Shown here: positions 17,012 through 25,902 of the stretch, piece by piece | Position numbering within the stretch: position 1 is the stretch's first letter | How the letters are laid out: each line of letters starts with the position of its first letter | NCBI RefSeq assembly: GCF_006539185.1 | Contig: NZ_BJMN01000018.1 | Coordinates: 1-37,985, forward strand | Reading direction: 5' to 3' | DNA length: 37,985 nucleotides | Source: Streptomyces gardneri | GTDB lineage: Bacteria > Actinomycetota > Actinomycetes > Streptomycetales > Streptomycetaceae | Translations under genes and position numbers: made by a program | Notes under the pieces: model-generated | What the model saw: only the letters and a program-made list of their open reading frames with translations | Told to the model about the DNA's origin: nothing | Databases searched by the model: none

Positions 17012-17427
17012 CCACGCCATCCGACCGGAAGAACACGCTTCCACGCGTCCGGCGTCGCATCGACGACCGAGGCCTCGCCAGCGTCGAGTTCGCCGTCCTT
17101 GCCCTCGTCGTCCTCGCGCTCGCGTTCACCGCGATCCAAGCCGGCCTCTACTTCCACGCCCGCAAGGTCGCCCATTCCGCCGCCCGCCAAGGCGTCGAGG
17201 CCGGGCGGCAGTCAGGAGCCAGCGAAGCCGACGGCGTCGCCCAGGCGCAGACCTTCCTTGCCCGGTTCGGCGGAAGCGTTCAAGGCCCCAGCGTGTCTTC
17301 GGCCGGCAGCACCGCCCAGCAGATCCGCATCACTGTACGAGGCAGCGTCGCCACCCTGGTACCCGGCGTCACCCTGAACGTCGTCCAGCACGCCGAAGCC
17401 CCGATCGAGCGCTGGACCACACCGTGA
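17008..17427 (+). CDS. TadE-like pseudopilin
   Basis: The 139-residue protein has an N-terminal basic leader, the sequence RGLASVEFAVLALVVLALAF with glutamate at the typical pseudopilin position, a membrane helix, and a small extracellular domain. TadE-type minor pilins are needed for pilus assembly and are processed like the major pilin. GTG 17008 overlaps the previous stop and the last codons overlap the next start (GTGA). Confidence 0.87.
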   Translation: MTTPSDRKNTLPRVRRRIDDRGLASVEFAVLALVVLALAFTAIQAGLYFHARKVAHSAARQGVEAGRQSGASEADGVAQAQTFLARFGGSVQGPSVSSAGSTAQQIRITVRGSVATLVPGVTLNVVQHAEAPIERWTTP

Positions 17428-17876
17428 GCACTCGCACCCGCATCCGCCTGCGCGCGGAGGGCCACGACCGCGGCTCCTACTCGCTGGAGACCGCGATCCT
17501 TACCCCCGTCATGATCGGTCTGCTCCTGCTCATGGTTGCCTTCGGCCGCGTCACCGACGCCGACGGCGCCGTCGACGCCGCAGCCCGCGCCGCCGCCCGC
17601 GCCGCCTCCCTCGAGCGAGACCCCGCAACCGCTCAGAACCAGGCCCAGACCGCGGCCACCCAGAGCCTGAGCGGCGAGGGAATCACCTGCCACGCCGCCA
17701 CGGTCACAGTCGACACCTCCGGCTACACACTCGACATAGGCACCGACGCCACCGTGACGGCCACCGTCCACTGCACAGCGAACCTGTCCGACATCGGGCT
17801 GCCGGGACTCCCGGGCGCCACGACGCTCACCGCGTCATGGACCAGCCCCCTCGACACCCACCGAGGCCGCGGATGA
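17424..17876 (+). CDS. TadE/TadG-like pseudopilin
   Basis: The 150-residue protein shows RGSYSLETAILTPVMIGLLL, the pseudopilin-type helix with glutamate at the expected site, then an Ala-rich helix and an extracellular domain with two cysteines (ITCHAATV, VHCTANL) that could form a disulfide. It is coupled by four-base overlaps to both neighbours, which are also TadE/G-like. The three genes in series probably give a complex of minor pilins. Confidence 0.85.
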   Translation: MSTRTRIRLRAEGHDRGSYSLETAILTPVMIGLLLLMVAFGRVTDADGAVDAAARAAARAASLERDPATAQNQAQTAATQSLSGEGITCHAATVTVDTSGYTLDIGTDATVTATVHCTANLSDIGLPGLPGATTLTASWTSPLDTHRGRG

Positions 17877-18325
17877 ACCGCCCCGTCACCCGCTGGACCC
17901 TTGCCCGGCATCCCCGGCTCCGTGACCGTGGCTCCCTGTCGGCCTACTTCGCCCTCGCCACCGTCGCGATCCTCATGGTCATGGGGCTCCTCGTCGACGG
18001 CGGGGGAGCGCTCAACGCCGCCAACCGCGCCACCTCCCTCGCCCAGGAAGCGGCCCGCGCCGCAGGACAGCAGCTCGATGCGGCCAGGGCCGTCGAAGGA
18101 ACAGCCATCACCGTGGACCCGGCCGCAGCCCAAGCAGCAGCACAGGACTACCTCGCCGCGGCCGGCGCCCAAGGCACAGCCACGATCTCCGACGGCGGAC
18201 AGCGCATCACCGTCACCGTCAACGACGCCTACAGCACCTCCTTCGCCCGGTTCGTCGGCCTCGGCACCATCCAGGTGACCGGCACCGCGAACGCACATCT
18301 TCAGACCCAAGCCGCTGGAGGCTGA
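17873..18325 (+). CDS. TadG-like membrane/pilus-associated protein
   Basis: The 150-residue protein starts at ATG 17873 (ATGA overlap); a longer frame to 17837 lies inside the previous gene. It has RGSLSAYFALATVAILMVMGLLVDGGGALNAANR (key: DRGSLSAYFALA then GLLVDGGG), which matches the start of TadG-like and other Flp-associated proteins. The rest is an Ala/Thr-rich extracellular domain. It lacks the von Willebrand A domain that full TadG proteins carry, so it is a short member. Confidence 0.82.
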   Translation: MNRPVTRWTLARHPRLRDRGSLSAYFALATVAILMVMGLLVDGGGALNAANRATSLAQEAARAAGQQLDAARAVEGTAITVDPAAAQAAAQDYLAAAGAQGTATISDGGQRITVTVNDAYSTSFARFVGLGTIQVTGTANAHLQTQAAGG

Positions 18326-18332
18326 GCCGCCC

Positions 18333-21300
18333 ATGGCCAACCGCACCTCACCACGAACCACCGGCGCGCTCGGGCTCTTGCGAGCCCTCCTCGGCCTCGC
18401 CGTCCTCACCGCACTCATCGCCGGCGTGCCCTACCTGCTCCTCGCCTTTGGCCAACAGCCAACTGAACTGACCGGCGAGATCGATCTCCTGGCGCAGGAC
18501 GACGGCACGCTCCTGTTCGTGGTGGTCACCTGTATCGGCTGGGCTGCCTGGGCCGCGTTCACCCTGTCCGCCCTGCTCGAAATCGGCGGCCTCCTCCGAC
18601 GCCGCCCCGCCCCGCGGATCAAGGGACTGGGAGGCATGCAGTCCCTCGCCGCGTTCCTCCTCGGCAGTCTCGTACTGCTCGCCCCCACCGCAGCCTCCGC
18701 CGCCACACCCGCCTACGCGGCCACATCCGTACACATCGCAGCGGAAGGCCCCAGCAGCACGCCACGCACTGTTTCCTCGACGGCCAACGAAGCCGAATGG
18801 CCTCAGCACACCGTCACCTCCGCCACCGAGCTGCCGTGGGACCTGGCGGAGGAGTACCTCGGTGACGGCAAACGCTGGAAGGACATCGCCGCCCTCAACC
18901 CGCAGATCCCTCAGCTGGCTGCAGGTGACCAGTACCTGCCCAAGGGCGCCGTCATCAACCTGCCGGCCGACGCCCAGCCTGTCGCCCCCGCGACCCACAC
19001 CACCCCGGAGACGAAGAACAGCCCCCACGCCACGACCTCCGAACCTCAGACCAGCGAACCGCGGCACACACCGAACCACCCCCAGGACAGCGGGCGCGGC
19101 TCCACCAGGGACGGCGATGAACGGCCGACCAGCGTCACAGTCCGGGAGGGCGACAGCCTCTGGACGATCGCCGCCGAGCACGGCGACCCCGAGGACTGGC
19201 CGGTCATCTACGAGGCCAACAAGGGCGAACCCCTCCCCGGAGGCGGCCGCTTCGACAACCCCAACCTGATCGTCCCGGGCCAGCAACTGGACCTCCCCCA
19301 GGCCGCCACCAACCAGCCGCCCGCCAGGCCGGACACATCCACCCCGACGACACCGGACAAACCGGGGGACAAGCAGCCCGATCAGAAGCCGGCGCCGGAC
19401 TCAATCCCGCAGAAAGACATCGACAAGGACACCGCGGCCAGCAACCCAGCCACACCGGCCGCGCCCTCCACACCCGCCCCTAGCGCACCGTCCGCCCCCG
19501 CCAGCGCCACCCCCACGCCCAGCACCACAACCCCCACCGCCGTTCCCACACCCGCCCAAGCCGGTCAGAAGGCGGACTCAACCCAGCAGACGAAGGACGC
19601 CGACCAAGCCCTGGCACCCGCCGCCGTCTGGATGGGAGCCGGCACCCTGGCCGCCGCCCTCATCGGCACGCTCACCACCCGCCGAATCCTCCAGCAGCGC
19701 CGCCGCCGGCCCGGGCGCCGCATCCCCATGCCCACCGGCAGTGCGGCCACCACCGAGCAGGGCCTGCGCTCGGTCCAGCACCCCACCGGATTCGACCTCC
19801 TCGATGCAACCCTGCGCACCCTGGCCCTCAACCTCGCCGAAGCCGACCGCGACTTGCCAGTGGTCACCGCCGTAGTGCTCCACGAGCACAAGGTCGAACT
19901 CCACCTTGACCAAAACACCCCGCCGATGAAGCCCTTCTCGGGCACCGCCGGCCGCACCGACCTGTGGACCTGCACCGCCTCCAGTCCCGACCTCGCCGAC
20001 CAAGACGCCCTGCAAGGCGCCGATGCCCCCTACCCGGCCCTGGTCTCCCTGGGCTGGGACGCCTCAGGCCGCCTGGTCCTCGTCGACCTCGAGTACATCG
20101 GCGTCCTCCACCTCGACGGCGACCCCGACCACGCCCGCCACGTCCTCCAGGCCATCGCCGTCGAGCTCGCCAGCACCCCTCTGCCCGGCCACCTCGAGAT
20201 CACCGCGCTGGCCGACACCGCCCCCGGCCTCGACGACGCAGCACCCGAGCGGGTCGCCCGCACCGACAAGCTCGCCGACGCGGTCGCCGAGCTGACCAGC
20301 CGCACCACCGACCAGCAGCGCGCCCTGGCCGCGCTCGGCGCACCCACCCTCCGTACCGCCCGACTGCAGGAAGATGCCGGCGGTTCGTGGACTCCCCACA
20401 TCCTCCTCGCAGCCCAACTGCCGGAAGGGACCGAGACCGAGGGGCTGCTCGACCTGATCACGACCGCACCGCGAGTAGCCGGCGCGGTGGTGACGTCGAG
20501 CGACAACGCCGACCTGGCTCCGCACGACGGCTGGACCCTCCACTGCACCGGACCCGACGAGACCATCGTCCTGCCCGGCTCCAGCCTGCCCATCAAGCTC
20601 CAGGGCCTGTCCGACCCACACTTCGCCGACGCGATCGAACTGCTCACCCTGTCCGCCAGCACCACCGACGTACCCGCACACGATGCGTGGCTGGACGACC
20701 TCCTCGACCCCGACGAGGAACTGGAAGAGCAAGACCACCAGGAGCCGGACCAAGGGGACTCCTCGGATGACCCAGAGAAGACCGACGAAGAAAAAGGAAC
20801 GCCCGCCCCACCTGCAGATGCCGACGAGGACGGCATGCCCGCCGAGTACGCCGACATCGAGCAAGAGGAGCTGGAGACCACCGAGACGGAGAACGCCGAG
20901 CCCACCCACGAGACACGAGAGGCACCAGCCCACCACGCGGCCCACACGGCTGACGACGACGATCAAGCGGACAGCGATACCGGCGATCCCACCCGCGCTG
21001 ACCTCTTCGACCCCCCGCCCGCGCCCCTACTCGCGAGTGCCCCGGTCCCGGCCGCGACCGACCCGGCGAAGGCCGTTCCCGTGCTGACGAACGAAGAGCC
21101 GGACGCCCCCGAGGAAAGCCCTGCGCCCGACAACCCGCCTTCACCTTCCCTCCCGGTTCCCGGCCCGACACCCACCACCGACAGCGCCGAAGAACCATCT
21201 GACACCGCCCCTGCGGTACTCCTGCTCGGACCAGTAACCATCAAGGGAGCCACGGGCCGAATCGACTCCAACCGCCTGAGCGCGGCCGTCGAGCTCGTCT

Positions 21301-21962
21301 CCTACCTCGCCCTCAACCCTGGTGGCGACCACCACGCAATCGACGACGCGCTCTGGCCAGGCCGCCTGGTCAACAAGCAGATGCGCAACGCCGTCATCTC
21401 CCGCACCCGGTCCTGGCTGGGGAAGAACACCGACGGCGACGCCTACTTCCCGCGGGTCCAGGACACCGGTGACAGCCGCTACCGCCTCGCCTCAGCAGTC
21501 ACCTGCGACTGGCGCACATTCCAAGTCCTCGCCCGGACCGGCCTCGCCCGCAACGACGAGGACCGGGACCTCGACCTGCGCCGAGCCCTCGCGCTCGTCC
21601 GCGGGCGGCCCTTCGCCGCGATCGACCCCCAGCGCTACGCCTGGGCCGAGCCGGCCGTCCAGGAGATGGTCTCGGCCATCGCCGACGTCGCCTATGAGCT
21701 GTCCACCCGCCGCCGCGAAGCCGCCGACTACACCGGCGCGCTCTGGGCCGCACACCAAGGGCTTCTCGCCGCCGAGGAGAACGAACTCCTGCACCGCCAA
21801 GTCTTCCTCGCCCACCACGGCGCCGGAGACGTGGGCGGTCTGCGCGAAGCGGCGGCGCGGCTTGCCCGCATCAACGAGAGCCTGGGCGGGGGAGTGGACA
21901 TGGAGGCAGAGACAGCGCAACTGCTCCGCACCCTGCTGCCCAAGCCCGTTGGCATCCGCTGA
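18333..21962 (+). CDS. Membrane protein joining LysM domains to a C-terminal BTAD-type regulatory domain (1209 aa)
   Basis: This last gene of the Tad operon is a modular protein. Three membrane segments lie in residues 14-36, 62-86 and 100-126. A LysM-like region follows at about 150-212 and a clear LysM at about 265-325 (SVTVREGDSLWTIAAEHGD, then NLIVPGQQLDLP). After a long Pro/Ser/Thr linker (325-425) a fourth membrane segment (428-450) leads to the cytoplasm. A central domain (about 460-790) is unassigned, then an acidic linker (Glu/Asp/Pro), and residues about 960-1209 contain a winged-helix plus bacterial transcriptional activator (BTAD, TPR-like) unit. The architecture suggests that wall contact is sensed outside and passed to a regulatory domain inside. 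This architecture is known from actinobacterial Tad loci; its target is unknown. Confidence 0.88.
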   Translation: MANRTSPRTTGALGLLRALLGLAVLTALIAGVPYLLLAFGQQPTELTGEIDLLAQDDGTLLFVVVTCIGWAAWAAFTLSALLEIGGLLRRRPAPRIKGLGGMQSLAAFLLGSLVLLAPTAASAATPAYAATSVHIAAEGPSSTPRTVSSTANEAEWPQHTVTSATELPWDLAEEYLGDGKRWKDIAALNPQIPQLAAGDQYLPKGAVINLPADAQPVAPATHTTPETKNSPHATTSEPQTSEPRHTPNHPQDSGRGSTRDGDERPTSVTVREGDSLWTIAAEHGDPEDWPVIYEANKGEPLPGGGRFDNPNLIVPGQQLDLPQAATNQPPARPDTSTPTTPDKPGDKQPDQKPAPDSIPQKDIDKDTAASNPATPAAPSTPAPSAPSAPASATPTPSTTTPTAVPTPAQAGQKADSTQQTKDADQALAPAAVWMGAGTLAAALIGTLTTRRILQQRRRRPGRRIPMPTGSAATTEQGLRSVQHPTGFDLLDATLRTLALNLAEADRDLPVVTAVVLHEHKVELHLDQNTPPMKPFSGTAGRTDLWTCTASSPDLADQDALQGADAPYPALVSLGWDASGRLVLVDLEYIGVLHLDGDPDHARHVLQAIAVELASTPLPGHLEITALADTAPGLDDAAPERVARTDKLADAVAELTSRTTDQQRALAALGAPTLRTARLQEDAGGSWTPHILLAAQLPEGTETEGLLDLITTAPRVAGAVVTSSDNADLAPHDGWTLHCTGPDETIVLPGSSLPIKLQGLSDPHFADAIELLTLSASTTDVPAHDAWLDDLLDPDEELEEQDHQEPDQGDSSDDPEKTDEEKGTPAPPADADEDGMPAEYADIEQEELETTETENAEPTHETREAPAHHAAHTADDDDQADSDTGDPTRADLFDPPPAPLLASAPVPAATDPAKAVPVLTNEEPDAPEESPAPDNPPSPSLPVPGPTPTTDSAEEPSDTAPAVLLLGPVTIKGATGRIDSNRLSAAVELVSYLALNPGGDHHAIDDALWPGRLVNKQMRNAVISRTRSWLGKNTDGDAYFPRVQDTGDSRYRLASAVTCDWRTFQVLARTGLARNDEDRDLDLRRALALVRGRPFAAIDPQRYAWAEPAVQEMVSAIADVAYELSTRRREAADYTGALWAAHQGLLAAEENELLHRQVFLAHHGAGDVGGLREAAARLARINESLGGGVDMEAETAQLLRTLLPKPVGIR

Positions 21963-22089
21963 GATCTAGGATCCGCAGGTTCGCGTGCAGTTCGGCGTGA
22001 TCATGAGCACGGTCCGAGCCATGCTGGTCAGCAGCTGGTTCCGTGCCCTGCGCGTTCGCAAGACGCACGCCTGGCCTCTGCCCCGGACT

Positions 22090-22130
22090 ACCTGGCTTTG
22101 TTCCGAGCGTTCTCGTGAACAAAGCCAGGT
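22090..22130. repeat. 14-bp perfect inverted repeat around 13-base spacer
   Basis: ACCTGGCTTTGTTC at 22090-22103 is matched by its reverse complement at 22117-22130. Twelve bases of one arm (CTGGCTTTGTTC) occur again at 33767-33778. It could be a terminator for the Tad operon (128 bases downstream), but the repeat elsewhere suggests the ends of a mobile element, perhaps two ends left abutting. It directly precedes a decayed gene. Confidence 0.7.
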
Positions 22131-22541
22131 GCCCGGCGGCTGGCGACGAGGCGGAGGACGAGTGGCGGTTCCCGCCCTTCATCCTGCTGCTCGACTCCAG
22201 TACGACGAAGAACTGCGCGCCCTGATCGAGTGGGTGGAGGGCGTCCTGGTCCCCGGTTACCTGGCGGAGCCGTCCGCGGACGCCCGCTGGTGTCACCTGT
22301 GGTTCACCCCGTCGCCAGCGCCCGCCTGCATGCCCTGTGGCTGGCCTGGCAGGAACTCACCGACCCGGCCACCTGCGGATACACCGGCCCCTCGGTCTGG
22401 CACCGCGACCACCTCGACCCCTGCATGCGAGAGCTCCGCGCTTCCACTGGCCCGTTCGCGGGCTGTACCAGGGGCGAGCACCAGGTCGACCACCGGATGC
22501 CGGGCATCGTGCCCAGCGCGTGGAGCCGCGCCGAGGACTGA
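22131..22541 (+). pseudogene. DUF4913-type gene with two frameshifts
   Basis: Three frames in succession spell one protein: EDEWRFPPFILLLDSS, then QYDEELRALIEWVEGVLVPGYLAEPSADARWCHLWF, then HPVASARLHALWLAWQELTDPATCGYTGPSVWHRDHLDPCMREL and on to AWSRAED. The pattern of tryptophans, HxDH-like residues (WHRDHLDPCM) and GPFAGC matches proteins annotated DUF4913, common in Streptomyces plasmids and integrative elements. The breaks lie near 22195-22200 and 22300-22305; the second is closed by one added C. Two indels in 400 bases argue for a true pseudogene. Confidence 0.7.
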
Positions 22542-23053
22542 CCCGCCCGGCGGATTTGGCCTGAGCACTGCGCCCCTGCGGACCGGATGCCGCGAGTACA
22601 AGAACCGCGTCAGCACACTCGCGCGCCCGGACCGTGATGGTCCGCAGCTCCACAGGGACAGGACGTAACGATTCGGTAAACGTGCAGGGTCTCGGGGGGT
22701 CGCAAAAGGCGTTGAAGGTGCTGGCGAAAGGGGCCGGCCGCTATTTTATGGCGGCAGATTGCAACGTGATATCACTGCTGATCAATGATGTGCAAGCGTC
22801 GATTTGCCCCTTTCGTTCCCCCATCCTCTTGTCCGTCCATCCGCCCGACACTTTCTGGTGCGTGGTTGCTTGACCTGCGCTTATGTCGTGATGTGAGCCC
22901 TGGAGAGGGGGCAAGCGTGCAGTAATCTCGTCTGCAGGTTGCTCGCGAAAAATGGCGAGCCGCCTGCTGATGCACCGAGCTTTGGAGGGCGTGGTGCGGC
23001 AGGGGGCTCGCCAGGGATGCGATCAATTTCGAATTTCTGCTGAAGGAGATCCC
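22542..23053. other. Low-GC intergenic region with palindrome
   Basis: No gene is supported here. The stretch 22660-22960 is clearly less GC-rich than the surroundings. It contains the perfect 10-bp palindrome GTGATATCAC at 22766-22775, possibly an operator, and TTGACC at about 22872, possibly a -35 box for the small membrane protein gene downstream, but the -10 is unclear. Confidence 0.4.
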
Positions 23054-23266
23054 ATGAGCACATCCCGGAATGACATTACTCCCTCTTCCCCGGGGCCGTT
23101 GGTGTCCCAGCGCGCCGCGACCATCGGTACGGCGGCGGCTGTCATCGGGGGCGTCATCGGTGCCCTGGCCTATGTCGAGATGGGGACCCTCGCCGGGGCC
23201 GTGATCGCTGGCCTCGTCACGTTCGGGGCTTCCGCGCGTAGGTTGAACACGGCCATCGGCAGCTGA
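23054..23266 (+). CDS. Small membrane protein (70 aa)
   Basis: ATG 23054 follows AAGGAG at good spacing. The product has about 20 polar residues and then two hydrophobic stretches (TIGTAAAVIGGVIGALAYV and TLAGAVIAGLVTFGASA) that could form a helical hairpin in the membrane. A longer frame to 22952 has no ribosome binding site. No family is recognised. A terminator lies 140 bases downstream, so it is probably transcribed alone from the low-GC region upstream. Confidence 0.65.
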   Translation: MSTSRNDITPSSPGPLVSQRAATIGTAAAVIGGVIGALAYVEMGTLAGAVIAGLVTFGASARRLNTAIGS

Positions 23267-23403
23267 CCTGCCAGGGGCCCGAAGCCTCCCGTCCCAGCGA
23301 GGCACGCCCCACCAGCAGGCCTCGGCCCGATCTCGTCGGCGTTCACCGCAGCCGACTGGCGGGTCGCCTCGGCTACGGAAGTCCTGCCGAGCTGCATGAG
23401 ACG

Positions 23404-23429
23404 GCGGCCCGCCTGACTAGGCGGGCCGC
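23404..23429 (+). terminator. Rho-independent-type terminator
   Basis: GCGGCCCGCC and GGCGGGCCGC form a perfect 10-bp stem with loop TGACTA, followed by TTTCGTGTGT. It separates the small membrane protein gene from the regulator gene. Confidence 0.8.
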
Positions 23430-23497
23430 TTTCGTGTGTCGCGCCTCGGGGGCGCGAGTACCGTTCAAAGTGTCTGAGCTCAGAACGGAGTTGGTCC

Positions 23498-24742
23498 ATG
23501 ATGCAGGATGAGTCCCAGAAAGCCATCGGGCGACGCGTACGAGCAGCCCGGCATGCGGCCGGGCTGACGCAGGAGGAGCTGAGCGGGCTCATCGGGCGGT
23601 CGGTCAGCTGGATGGAGTCCGTGGAAGCCGGACGTATGCCGCTCGACCGCTTCTCGGTCATCTGCTCGATCGCCGAGGTCTGCGACGTCGACCCCGTTTG
23701 GATCCTCGGCCAGCCCTACCGCCTGCGCAACGACGGCGGCACCTCCGGCCACGCCTACATCCCCGCCCTGCGGACCGTGCTGCGGCGCTCGGGCCTGATC
23801 CTCTCCGGCCACCCCGGGCTTGTGCCTACCTCCGGGCCCGCCGAGCTCTCCCAGATGAGGACCCAGGCCGGTGCGGTCAACCGCGCGCGCCAGGGCGCCG
23901 CACTTCCCGGGGCTGCCTCCGTCCTCCCGGGGCTGCTGGAGGAGCTCAACACGGCCCTGCTCACTCACGACTGCGGCGCCGAGCGCGAGCAGGCGCTGAG
24001 GCTCATGGTCGACGCCTCCCGGAACGCGAGGCAGACCCTCAACGCGCTGGGGTACCCCGACCTTGCGTGGGTCGCGGCCGAGGTCGCCGCCGGCGCGGCA
24101 AAGGAGCTGGATGACCCGATCAGCAAGGCAGCCGTCGCCTGGGACCGGTGCGGCGCGATGCTCCACCACGGCTCCCTGCGCGAGACCGAGGCCATCGCCC
24201 AGGCCGCGCTCGCCGACCTTGAGCCGCTCGTGTCCTCCGGCAGCTCGACCGGCCTCGCCCTGCACGGTGCGCTCCTGCTCCGCCAGGTCATCGCCTCCGC
24301 CCGGATGGGCAACAAGACCGAGGCGTGGCAGCACACCCGCGAGGCCTGGAGCATCGCCGAGCGGCTGCCGGAGGACTACCACGACCTCGCGTATCAGACC
24401 GTCTTCGGCAGGCCGAACGTTGCGGTGCACGCCGCCGAGGTCGGCGTCGAACTCGAAGAACCCGACAAGGGCCTGCGATTCGTGCCCGAGGTGAACGTCT
24501 CCACGGTCCCCTCCCGCGAGCGCCTGACGCACTACCGGATCGACGAGGCCCGGGCCTTCCGCCAGATGGGTAAGTCGGCCGCCGCCGTCGCCACCCTGCG
24601 CAAGGCCGCTGCTCACGCCCCTCACTACGTCTACGCCAACCCCATGGCCCGCGCCCTGGCCGCCGACATGGTCCGCACCGGCGTCCCCAGCCAGAGCGCC
24701 GCCCTGTCCGGCCTCGTGCGGAACATGGAGCTCGTCGTCTGA
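23498..24742 (+). CDS. XRE-family regulator with C-terminal TPR-like region
   Basis: The 414-residue protein starts with a helix-turn-helix of the Cro/C1 type at about residues 9-62 (IGRRVRAARHAAGLTQEELSGLIG, then VSWMESVEAGRMPLD). The remainder is an Ala/Leu-rich helical repeat region, as in the many Streptomyces regulators that sense a small ligand or peptide through TPR-like repeats. GGAG lies seven bases before ATG 23498. It ends just before a strong terminator, so it forms its own transcript. Its position immediately before the peptide operon makes that operon its likely target. Confidence 0.87.
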   Translation: MMQDESQKAIGRRVRAARHAAGLTQEELSGLIGRSVSWMESVEAGRMPLDRFSVICSIAEVCDVDPVWILGQPYRLRNDGGTSGHAYIPALRTVLRRSGLILSGHPGLVPTSGPAELSQMRTQAGAVNRARQGAALPGAASVLPGLLEELNTALLTHDCGAEREQALRLMVDASRNARQTLNALGYPDLAWVAAEVAAGAAKELDDPISKAAVAWDRCGAMLHHGSLRETEAIAQAALADLEPLVSSGSSTGLALHGALLLRQVIASARMGNKTEAWQHTREAWSIAERLPEDYHDLAYQTVFGRPNVAVHAAEVGVELEEPDKGLRFVPEVNVSTVPSRERLTHYRIDEARAFRQMGKSAAAVATLRKAAAHAPHYVYANPMARALAADMVRTGVPSQSAALSGLVRNMELVV

Positions 24743-24774
24743 CACCGCGTCCACCAGGCGCATATGCCACTTCA

Positions 24775-24801
24775 GCGGCCCCCAGAAATTCTGGGGGCCG
24801 C
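24775..24801 (+). terminator. Near-perfect palindromic terminator
   Basis: GCGGCCCCCAGAA pairs fully with TTCTGGGGGCCGC across one central base. It lies 33 bases after the regulator stop. Because the next reading frame could formally extend upstream through it to 24764, the hairpin argues for the later start at 24830. Confidence 0.85.
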
Positions 24802-24829
24802 CGTCGTTCGCCTCCCCGACCCTCGCCCT

Positions 24830-25480
24830 ATGCACCTCACGCATAGCGACGACCCCAGCACCGTCGGAAACGAGGCGGTGCGTGTCCTGCACACCCGGAA
24901 CACCACCGAATGCGCCCTCACCTACGCCACCGTGCTCAACTGGCCCGTCGTCGAAGGACACCGCTACCGCCGCTACGCGGGCTGCACCTGCCACGGCGAC
25001 CCGAACTCCACCGGACCGTGCCCCGCCCCGGGGGCCCACCCCCGCCCGGGCCCGATCAGCCCGCTCGCCGCTCAGGACATCGCGACCGCCTTCGACAGCG
25101 CGCCGGGCGCCGGGATCATCGTCCCCTGCTCCGAGTTCGACGCCGTCACTGTCCCCAGAGACCTCGGTCTCGCGCTGATGCACATGCTCGACCGCTTCAA
25201 CATCCATGCCCCGTGCATGACCGCCGACCACGGACAGGCCACCGTCCTCGTCGCCCCCGGCACCGGCCGCGCACTCGTAGGCATCACCGCGGCCTTAGTC
25301 CACACCGGTCCCGATGCCTGGATCGCCCTCCCCCCGAGCCACGGCACCCGCTGGGACACCCCGCCTGCCCCACACAACCCGCCCCCGCACGCCCTGACCA
25401 TCCGATCGCACCTTGAGCGCGTCGTCGCCCTGGCCAAGCGCTCCGGAGACCTGTCGGGCACCGGACGGGAGGGGACGTGA
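24830..25480 (+). CDS. Primase/polymerase-like protein, probably inactive
   Basis: The 216-residue protein resembles the N-terminal prim-pol domain found in short Streptomyces proteins next to XRE regulators: TYATVLNWPVVEGHRYRRYAGC, then CPAPGAHPRPG, IVPCSEFDAVTVPR, and a C-terminal THPPSHGTRWDTPP-like strand (seen as LPPSHGTRWDTPP). The acidic DxD pair expected of an active catalytic site is not evident, so it may have become a nucleotide- or ligand-binding protein. ATG 24830 is the first start after the terminator; no ribosome binding site precedes it, so it may be translated from a leaderless transcript. The stop overlaps the next GTG. Confidence 0.7.
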   Translation: MHLTHSDDPSTVGNEAVRVLHTRNTTECALTYATVLNWPVVEGHRYRRYAGCTCHGDPNSTGPCPAPGAHPRPGPISPLAAQDIATAFDSAPGAGIIVPCSEFDAVTVPRDLGLALMHMLDRFNIHAPCMTADHGQATVLVAPGTGRALVGITAALVHTGPDAWIALPPSHGTRWDTPPAPHNPPPHALTIRSHLERVVALAKRSGDLSGTGREGT

Positions 25481-25902
25481 GCTCGTCGATCGTTCCCGCC
25501 CTGTTTCGGGTACGCGTTCCGGCCCCTGAGGACGGCCCCGAGTACCGCGAGATCCGCACCGTACCCGCGGAAGCGGAAGACACCCCGGCACTCGCTGAAT
25601 TCAGGGCCGGGATGATGTACAGCCTCCTGCGCCTGCCCGCAGCGGACATCGCGCGGCTGTCGCGCCTGGCCGGCGAACTCGCCGCGCACGTGGCCGAACG
25701 CGTCCTGAGCAACACCCTCCTACTCGTCACGGACTACGACCCCGGACTCGCCACGGTCAGCGTGATCGCGCCCGCCGGACAGACCTGGAAGCCGCTGGAC
25801 CCGGGGTCACTCGACTACATCGAGCCGACGGACCGGACCGGCGTCATCGCCCACGACATAGGCCCGAGCGCCTACGTACAGGTGCAGGTGGGACGGTCGT
25901 GA
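25477..25902 (+). CDS. Unknown small protein in the peptide operon (141 aa)
   Basis: GTG 25477 overlaps the upstream stop (GTGA). The product has no signal peptide or membrane segment. It contains a helical centre (AEFRAGMMYSLLRLPAADIARLSRLAGELAAHVAERVL) between beta-rich ends. I recognise no family. Tight coupling to the next gene implies a shared function, perhaps peptide recognition or a scaffold, but nothing in the sequence proves that. Confidence 0.75.
   Translation: MSSSIVPALFRVRVPAPEDGPEYREIRTVPAEAEDTPALAEFRAGMMYSLLRLPAADIARLSRLAGELAAHVAERVLSNTLLLVTDYDPGLATVSVIAPAGQTWKPLDPGSLDYIEPTDRTGVIAHDIGPSAYVQVQVGRS

Noticed and set aside
22090..22130. Simple terminator of the Tad operon as the full explanation of the inverted repeat
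   Set aside because: Possible, but the long loop, lack of a T-tract and a further copy of one arm at 33767 fit a mobile-element end at least as well.
24764..24829. Upstream start for the prim-pol-like gene
   Set aside because: The codons lie inside a perfect terminator hairpin.
23480..25231. 583-codon minus-strand frame opposite the XRE regulator
   Set aside because: Gly/Val/Asp-rich mirror frame; crosses a terminator and two well-supported plus-strand genes.
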